Shown: piece after piece, positions 7,987-12,634 of the stretch
Numbering within the stretch: the stretch's first letter is position 1
How the letters are laid out: each line of letters starts with the position of its first letter
Source: CAVQBP01 sp964448105
GTDB taxonomy: Bacteria > Bacteroidota > Ignavibacteria > Ignavibacteriales > Ignavibacteriaceae
Direction: 5' to 3'
Assembly: GCA_964448105.1 (NCBI GenBank)
Contig: CAYUVK010000128.1
Span: 1-12,634 of the forward strand
Length of the DNA stretch: 12,634 nucleotides
Made by a program: the position numbers and the translations under genes
Notes under the pieces: model-generated
Databases searched by the model: none
The model's input: only the letters and a program-made list of their open reading frames with translations
Told to the model about the DNA's origin: nothing

Positions 7987-8312
7987 GGCAGACTCCTTAA
8001 TTTATTTTTGAGAAACCGTTTCAATGAGGAGTAATTAACCGGGGATAAAAGGATAATATTGTTGTGAATTTAATCTTTAAACTTCCTACTGTCTTTGATT
8101 TAGGATACAAGCGCCAGAAATTCTCAACTGTATTATAAACTCACTCTTGCCCCTTGAATTAATGAAATGAAGATGGGATTTTTTCTAAGAAAATTTTCTA
8201 TTGTGCCATATGACACAGTTGCGTGACTTTTCCTATTAATGGTTGCAATCATAAATAAATTTGTCTAAAATAAACAAATACTATTCTAATTCCCCATCAA
8301 TAAAGGCAATCC
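7987..8312. other. Divergent intergenic region between TPR lipoprotein and cytochrome c genes
   Basis: These 326 bases should hold both promoters. No small ORF is convincing. Two adjacent palindromes lie near the middle: agaaaattttct (8188-8199, perfect) and tgtgccatatgacaca (8202-8217, 14 of 16 symmetric). TAAATTTG at 8256-8263 matches the Bacteroidetes -7 consensus TAnnTTTG, but no TTG is well placed for -33: the one at 8243-8245 is only 10 bases away. Confidence 0.4.
8188..8217. promoter_or_regulatory. Two adjacent palindromes, candidate operators
   Basis: A perfect 12-base palindrome (agaaaattttct, 8188-8199) is followed after two bases by a 16-base imperfect one (tgtgccatatgacaca, 8202-8217). 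They lie about 95-125 bases before the cytochrome c start in a divergent promoter region, a typical place for a dimeric regulator to bind. The 12-mer ttgtgccatatg also occurs at 12594-12605. Short AT-rich palindromes arise by chance, so this is weak. Confidence 0.25.
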
Positions 8313-9617
8313 ATGAAGAAATGTACACAAGTTCTTATAGTTCTTTCTTTAATTTTATTAATAACGGGCTGTGACAGCAAAGAGCCTGATAAAGCATCGG
8401 GAGAAAAAGATGAAATGTACGTAACTGCCGGGTTAAAAACTCGTCCGTTAACTGATATTAAATTTGAAAGCACGCCCCAAAGAATTGCCAGAGGGAAATA
8501 TTTAACTGAAGGTGCTTCTCACTGCTTCTTATGCCACAGCATAAGAGACTGGAGTAAACCTGGTGCACCTCCTATTGAATCTAAAAAAGGAGGAGGAGCT
8601 ATTCTTGTAAATAAAAAGAATTTCAGAATTGTCGCTCCTAACATTACACCTGATAAAGAAACAGGAGCAGGTAACTGGACAGATGATATGTTTGCCCGTG
8701 CTATAAGGGAAGGCGTCGGGCATGACGGGCGTGCTCTATATCCTTTAATGCTTTATTACGATGCATTTAAATATTTTTCAGATGAAGATCTTGCATCTAT
8801 AGTGGTTTATTTAAGAACACTACCGCCTGTAAAGAACAAACTTTCTAAAAGGAAATTACCTGAAAATGTACAGAAGGCAATTGTATATTATCCCCGGCCG
8901 ATTTATAAGCCTATTCTATCCCGGGATCTTTCAAATGTGCTGGAGAGAGGAAAATACCTGGTTAAAGTCGGCGACTGCTCTGGCTGCCATACTGCATGGG
9001 AAAATTCAATGAAGCCCGGAATGTTTGCAGGTGGTTTTTTATTGCCGGAAATAAATGATAGTGCATTCTCTGTCAATATAACGCCGGATCAGTCGGGATT
9101 ATTTTACAATGAGGATGCCTTTATAAATGTTATTAGAACGGGAAAAGGGGGTACACTGCATTCAATAATGCCGTGGATTGTTATAAAAAATTATACCGAC
9201 GATGACCTGCGTGCAATTTACCGGTATCTTAGGACAGTACCGCCGGTGAAACATTATATAAATAATATATCCAAACCAACTTACTGTAAGCTTTGCGGTC
9301 AGAAACACGGCCTTGGTGAAATGAATAATGCAAGAGTTATAAAAACCACTAAGGTAAGACCTGCTGTTTACAATGAATACGCAGGCACATATACATCGGA
9401 TAAAGGTGACAGTTTAACAGTTTTCCGTAATAAGGATTCTCTTATGGTGAAAAATGAAGTTGAAGGTTTTACTACAAAACTTTTACCCGTTTCCTCAACT
9501 GAGTTCGCTTCAATTACTTTACCCTTTAATCTTAAATTTACCAGGGATAAAGAGAATAAGGTTACGGCTCTGTCATACCATAAGTTTGATGATGTAGTAT
9601 GCAAAAAGATTAAGTGA
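8313..9617 (+). CDS. Diheme cytochrome c lipoprotein with C-terminal DUF3471-like domain
   Basis: A 434-residue exported electron carrier. A lipoprotein signal ends at LITGC (Cys20). Two class-I cytochrome c domains follow. Domain 1 (about 52-160) has the heme motif C71-FL-C74-H75 and likely axial Met146 (YPLMLYY). Domain 2 (about 205-315) has C222-SG-C225-H226 and likely axial Met286 (HSIMPW). Both end in YLRT(L/V)PPVK, and the layout resembles diheme cytochromes that accept electrons from periplasmic dehydrogenases. A further C325-KL-C328 is followed by Gly rather than His, so it is not a standard heme site. Residues about 350-434 (AGTYTSDKGDSLTVFR to the end) form a beta-rich domain resembling DUF3471, known mainly from the C-termini of serine hydrolases. 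Weak Shine-Dalgarno aaagg (8302-8306). No dehydrogenase partner adjoins, so its electron donor is unknown. Confidence 0.88.
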   Translation: MKKCTQVLIVLSLILLITGCDSKEPDKASGEKDEMYVTAGLKTRPLTDIKFESTPQRIARGKYLTEGASHCFLCHSIRDWSKPGAPPIESKKGGGAILVNKKNFRIVAPNITPDKETGAGNWTDDMFARAIREGVGHDGRALYPLMLYYDAFKYFSDEDLASIVVYLRTLPPVKNKLSKRKLPENVQKAIVYYPRPIYKPILSRDLSNVLERGKYLVKVGDCSGCHTAWENSMKPGMFAGGFLLPEINDSAFSVNITPDQSGLFYNEDAFINVIRTGKGGTLHSIMPWIVIKNYTDDDLRAIYRYLRTVPPVKHYINNISKPTYCKLCGQKHGLGEMNNARVIKTTKVRPAVYNEYAGTYTSDKGDSLTVFRNKDSLMVKNEVEGFTTKLLPVSSTEFASITLPFNLKFTRDKENKVTALSYHKFDDVVCKKIK

Positions 9618-9648
9618 GAAATTAAAATTTAAAGCTTAGGTCTTTACT

Positions 9649-9918
9649 AAAGAGCGAATAAGACTTGCTTCGAATATCCCGCGGGCATTAACAGTTGACA
9701 GGTATTATATCTTCAACGGGGATATATTTTCCAATTTGGAGATTCCGGTTTTACTCCTGCTTGGAAGCGACAGCTCATCATTTATATGGAAAGCAATTGA
9801 GGTAGTTGAGTCCGCATTGCCAAATTGCCGGATTATAGAATTGGCGGGAGAACAGCATATTGCAATGGATACTAAACCGGAACAATTTGTAAAAGAGATA
9901 CTTAATTATTTATTTGAA
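9649..9918 (+). pseudogene. Truncated second copy of the alpha/beta hydrolase (C-terminal third)
   Basis: This stretch translates in frame as residues 171-260 of the hydrolase at 4526-5308: KERIRLASNIPRALTVDRYY, then EIPVLLLLGSDSSSF and GEQHIAMDTKPEQF. By hand count 62 of 90 residues are identical. The frame opens only after a TAG at 9637-9639 and has no credible start, so the nucleophile half of the enzyme is missing. The frame has no stop and runs on to 9966, antisense to the glycosidase gene. Just upstream, 9617-9642 resembles 4413-4438, which precedes the intact gene: only three substitutions in 26 bases. The remnant therefore looks like a duplicate that lost about 590 internal bases. It keeps Asp where the intact copy has His211. 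Confidence 0.8.
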
Positions 9919-12280
9919 TTGAATTTGCTCCACCGCTCAATAATATTTTTTTATTTTTATAGATAAAAACACCTTTTAAATGTTCCGGTAAAATTACCTG
10001 TCCTTTAATAGAACCTTCGTGTTCTTTTTGTAATTCAACCTTTATATTTCCTAAACGGTGCGGTATTGAACCACTAATCCATTTTAGACTTCCAAGGTGC
10101 GGTTCTATGCGAACAGATTTAAAACCAGGTTCATTCGGCTTTATACCACAGACTAAAGATAAAAAGTAGTAAACCGGTGATGCACTCCAGGCATGGCAAT
10201 CGGATCTTGATGGTTCAGGTTCTTCGGCAAATGTTGTTAATCCTAAATCCAGCATTTGTTTCCATGGACTCAATAGCTCAAGAAATTTATCGGACATCCC
10301 GGCTTTTTCCAATGCTTCAAATAAGTAAAACCTGAAATAGTATGAGCATTGAGCAATATCTTTTTTACCGGTTATTTTATTTAAGACTTCATCATAAGAA
10401 TTAGCAGGAAAAGTATTCGTCAAAATTCCCAGTATATTTGCATGCTGACTGAAATTTTTCTTGTCAGGTGTATCTGCAATTAATCCTTCCTTTTTATCAA
10501 GACATTTTGAAAAAACATTTATTTTTATCTTTTTTGCCTGCTGCAAATATTCTGAAGCCTGCTCATTTAAATTAAAAGCTTTAAATAATAGAAAAGCTTT
10601 TTGCAGTGTATAAACATACTGCAGATTAATCACTGCAGAATTGCTACTGTCTAATCCGGGAGGAATACCGCTATGCCATCCTTTAAAATTTACCCAATCA
10701 ACAAAATTCCACCATTCCATGTGTCCCAGTAAACCGCTTGAATCAATTTTACTTTTATACCAATTTAAAACATCCATAATTCCGGGTATCATGGTTTTTA
10801 TAAATTCCGGGTCATTACACAGCATCCAGTAATCATAAACCATTGTAATCCACACTAAAGAATATGTTGGAATGATCTGGGTATCATAAGAAGGGTAACG
10901 GCTTTGTGTTAAACCAAAAAGTAAACGGGAGTCATAAAATGATTGAATCGCTTTTCGCATCATAATAGTATCGCCCGATACATAGTTGGATGTTAAGCAT
11001 TGAATTCTTGTATCTCCTGCATACTGAAGCTGTTCGTAATAAGGACAATCGAAAAAAGTTTCACCCGTGCATAATCTCTGTGTACGCCAGCCTGTATTCC
11101 AAATATCGGTAAGTAAAGAATCACTACTTTCAAAATAAGCTTTTTCCTTGAACGGATAACCCGTATAAATACTGTAAAAATCATTTATGGTTAAAGGTTC
11201 GTTTTTAGTTTCAACTTTCATTTCAACATATCTGAATGTGCGCCACCATAATGTTTGATATGTTCTATTATCTCCGCCGCCTGATATAATTATATCCTGG
11301 TTTCCTATAATCTTTTTATTTTTGATATCGTTTCTATTCCCCTTCTCCGTCTTATCATTAAATAGAGCTTCAGCATAAGTTAAAGTTATTTCACTTTGAT
11401 CCCCGCCTGAAATTATCAAAACCGGGTAAGCATCCGTTAAGTATTTTTGATCAAACAGGATGGTTGCAGATGAGTTTGCCGGTATAATTAAACTTCTTGT
11501 CCCTTTAATAAATTGCTCTGGAATATTCCCAATATTCGAACGTCGTATTTGTGAAAATCTTTGAGTCTTCTCCTCCATAAAAGGGATTTCTCGGGGGACA
11601 AGTACATATTTTGATATATTACCATATTCTTTAAAGCTCTGTAAAGGAGTTCCCGGCTCTAATTCCTTTGCCGTTTTCCATTTCGAATCATTATATTCTA
11701 ATTTTGTCCAGTTCCAGTGATGAAGTTCTCCATTAAATTTTTCACCGGGTCCTACAACATAATATTGGTTTACATTTACAGGAAGCGGACTGTATGCAGA
11801 ATCTTTTAATACTTTCCACGTGCTGTTTGTATTTATTATACACTCAACTTTAGTATTTCCCTGCAGAATAAATCCTGTCCTGTTAGAAAATTGAGCTACA
11901 GGTCTGTATTCAGCAAAATTCCAAACAACAGCAGTAATAATATTTTCCCCTTTCTCCAAGAAAGGCAAAATATCAGTGCTTTCAAACTTCCATTTTAGAA
12001 AATCTCCTCTTGACGGCCCGTTACATACATATTTTCCATTAACAAATAATTTGTAACGGTTGTCTGCGGAAACATGAACGATAAATTCCTTTATTCCGGG
12101 TTTTAGTTGAAATGTTTTTCTGAATAAATATACCCCGTACTCTTTTCCGGAAATACCGGGACACGTTATCCATTTTGCTTCCCAGGTTTTATACAAAATA
12201 TCAGGGTCTATTTGGGAGGTTTCTTGAGAAAAACCATTGGTAATAAAAAGGATTACAAATATTAAAAATAATGATTTCAT
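9902..12280 (-). CDS. Secreted GH78-like alpha-L-rhamnosidase family glycoside hydrolase
   Basis: A 792-residue protein predicted to remove a terminal sugar, probably alpha-L-rhamnose, from plant or microbial polysaccharide outside the cytoplasm. Layout: signal peptide (1-19, ending NGFSQ); an N-terminal beta-sandwich with galactose-binding-like features (about 30-150; VYLFRKTFQL, YKLFVNGKYV); a second beta-sandwich (about 265-375; TYAEALF, WWRTFRYVEM); an (alpha/alpha)6 catalytic barrel (about 385-710); and a C-terminal beta domain. DCPYYEQLQYAGD (411-423) matches the GH78 acid motif, with E416 the likely general acid, though it is one residue shorter than the usual DCPQRDERLGWTGD form. SDCHAWSASP (693-702) is characteristic, and E686/E687 lie at the expected distance for the general base. 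No Shine-Dalgarno site is evident; the signal peptide fixes the start. No SusCD pair or other polysaccharide gene is in the window. Its last codons overlap the hydrolase remnant. Substrate specificity is inferred. Confidence 0.85.
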   Translation of the reverse strand: MKSLFLIFVILFITNGFSQETSQIDPDILYKTWEAKWITCPGISGKEYGVYLFRKTFQLKPGIKEFIVHVSADNRYKLFVNGKYVCNGPSRGDFLKWKFESTDILPFLEKGENIITAVVWNFAEYRPVAQFSNRTGFILQGNTKVECIINTNSTWKVLKDSAYSPLPVNVNQYYVVGPGEKFNGELHHWNWTKLEYNDSKWKTAKELEPGTPLQSFKEYGNISKYVLVPREIPFMEEKTQRFSQIRRSNIGNIPEQFIKGTRSLIIPANSSATILFDQKYLTDAYPVLIISGGDQSEITLTYAEALFNDKTEKGNRNDIKNKKIIGNQDIIISGGGDNRTYQTLWWRTFRYVEMKVETKNEPLTINDFYSIYTGYPFKEKAYFESSDSLLTDIWNTGWRTQRLCTGETFFDCPYYEQLQYAGDTRIQCLTSNYVSGDTIMMRKAIQSFYDSRLLFGLTQSRYPSYDTQIIPTYSLVWITMVYDYWMLCNDPEFIKTMIPGIMDVLNWYKSKIDSSGLLGHMEWWNFVDWVNFKGWHSGIPPGLDSSNSAVINLQYVYTLQKAFLLFKAFNLNEQASEYLQQAKKIKINVFSKCLDKKEGLIADTPDKKNFSQHANILGILTNTFPANSYDEVLNKITGKKDIAQCSYYFRFYLFEALEKAGMSDKFLELLSPWKQMLDLGLTTFAEEPEPSRSDCHAWSASPVYYFLSLVCGIKPNEPGFKSVRIEPHLGSLKWISGSIPHRLGNIKVELQKEHEGSIKGQVILPEHLKGVFIYKNKKILLSGGANSIQINN

Positions 12281-12433
12281 AGCAGCTAAAAATGAAGTTA
12301 AGGATAAGATATTACATTATTTTAAAAATATTGTAAACTAAGGATACTTACAATAATAATATTGAAAGGTTATAATACCCGTGAATTTTTTTTATAAGTA
12401 TTTTTAAAATGACTTGTATTTACCCACCCCTCG

Positions 12434-12467
12434 CCCCTCCAAAGGAGGGGACAACTCGCTCCTTTGG
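12434..12467. repeat. G/C-rich hairpin with alternative pairing
   Basis: cccctcc-aaa-ggagggg (12434-12450) is a perfect 7-bp hairpin. Its middle, ccaaaggag (12439-12447), can instead pair with ctcctttgg (12459-12467), a perfect 9-bp alternative. Similar cccctccaaaggagggg patches are, from memory, common intergenic repeats in Bacteroidota-like genomes. A further gtcccctcc at 12580-12588 is the inverted copy of 12444-12452. A terminator for a gene beyond the window is also possible, but there is no T-run. Confidence 0.45.
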
Positions 12468-12596
12468 GGAATTAAAATTACTTTTAAAAAGATAAAACTA
12501 AAAATAAATTTTCTTATCATAATAATGTATTTTTAAGAATGATAGAATTTTAAATGCAAAGACATAAATGAAAATGAAAGTCCCCTCCTATATTTG

Positions 12597-12608
12597 TGCC
12601 ATATGGCA
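12597..12608. promoter_or_regulatory. Perfect palindrome TGCCATATGGCA
   Basis: A 12-base perfect palindrome near the window edge. Together with the preceding bases it repeats the 12-mer ttgtgccatatg found at 8201-8212 before the cytochrome gene. It could be an operator for a gene beyond the window, but a palindrome of this length is expected a few times by chance in 12 kb. Confidence 0.2.
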
Positions 12609-12634
12609 TTTTAATGATTTATTTGATAAATACA

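Larger units (their letters stand above)
12281..12634. other. Non-coding end region upstream of the glycosidase
   Basis: These 354 bases are strongly AT-rich apart from two short G/C-rich patches (12423-12470 and 12580-12588) and show no gene. The segment should contain the minus-strand glycosidase promoter near 12281-12350, but I see no clear consensus. Confidence 0.4.

Noticed and set aside
8202..8235. Sigma-54 promoter before the cytochrome gene (TGACAC...TTGC)
   Set aside because: The spacing between TGACAC and TTGC is two bases, whereas about five are needed.
9285..9299. Third heme c attachment site in the cytochrome
   Set aside because: The motif reads CKLCG, with no His directly after the second Cys, so it is not a standard CxxCH site.
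9736..9966. Open frame over the hydrolase remnant as a functional small gene
   Set aside because: The only starts are internal non-ATG codons without a Shine-Dalgarno site. The product lacks the nucleophile half of the enzyme and its tail is antisense to the glycosidase gene.
10993..11184. Open frames in other phases inside the large genes (for example 7572-7805, 9368-9604 and 10993-11184)
   Set aside because: They lie wholly within well-supported genes, lack plausible starts and have unnatural composition.
1..12634. CRISPR array, tRNA, rRNA, transposase, integrase or defence genes
   Set aside because: No regularly spaced repeats, tRNA-like cloverleaf or T-loop sequences, or matching protein motifs were seen on either strand.

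Overview
The window is AT-rich and bacterial. Its genes are mostly isolated units rather than operons, separated by intergenic spaces of about 150-350 bases that carry small hairpins. The protein set is a SpoIIE-type phosphatase with a seven-helix membrane sensor, a long KamA-family radical SAM protein, lipoproteins, a diheme cytochrome c and a secreted rhamnosidase-like glycosidase. Some starts have AGGAG-like Shine-Dalgarno sites and others have none. Together these suggest the Bacteroidota/Chlorobiota/Ignavibacteria neighbourhood, seemingly a free-living heterotroph. The lineage is inferred from gene style only; no marker gene is present.

Layout. Positions 1-235 are non-coding and hold a structured repeat-like element. 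A membrane phosphatase (236-2206, minus) diverges from a radical SAM aminomutase (2428-4380, plus). An alpha/beta hydrolase (4526-5308, plus) and a four-helix membrane protein of unknown function (5482-6045, plus) follow. A TPR lipoprotein (6352-7986, minus) converges on the membrane protein and diverges from a diheme cytochrome c lipoprotein (8313-9617, plus). Next is a truncated second copy of the hydrolase (about 9649-9918, plus), which runs into the 3' end of a convergent GH78-like glycoside hydrolase (9902-12280, minus). The last 354 bases are non-coding with G/C-rich hairpins.

No single pathway links the genes. The phosphatase is a signalling output. The cytochrome, TPR lipoprotein and glycosidase act at the cell envelope. 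The aminomutase and hydrolase are cytoplasmic.

I found no convincing new multi-gene system. The strongest leads are three. First, the aminomutase carries Lys and Asn where lysine 2,3-aminomutase has its two substrate-binding aspartates, which points to glutamate-type 2,3-aminomutase activity, and it has an unrecognised N-terminal extension of about 240 residues. Second, the hydrolase has a second copy with an internal deletion 4.2 kb away. Third, the intact hydrolase has His where a catalytic acid is expected, while the broken copy keeps Asp.
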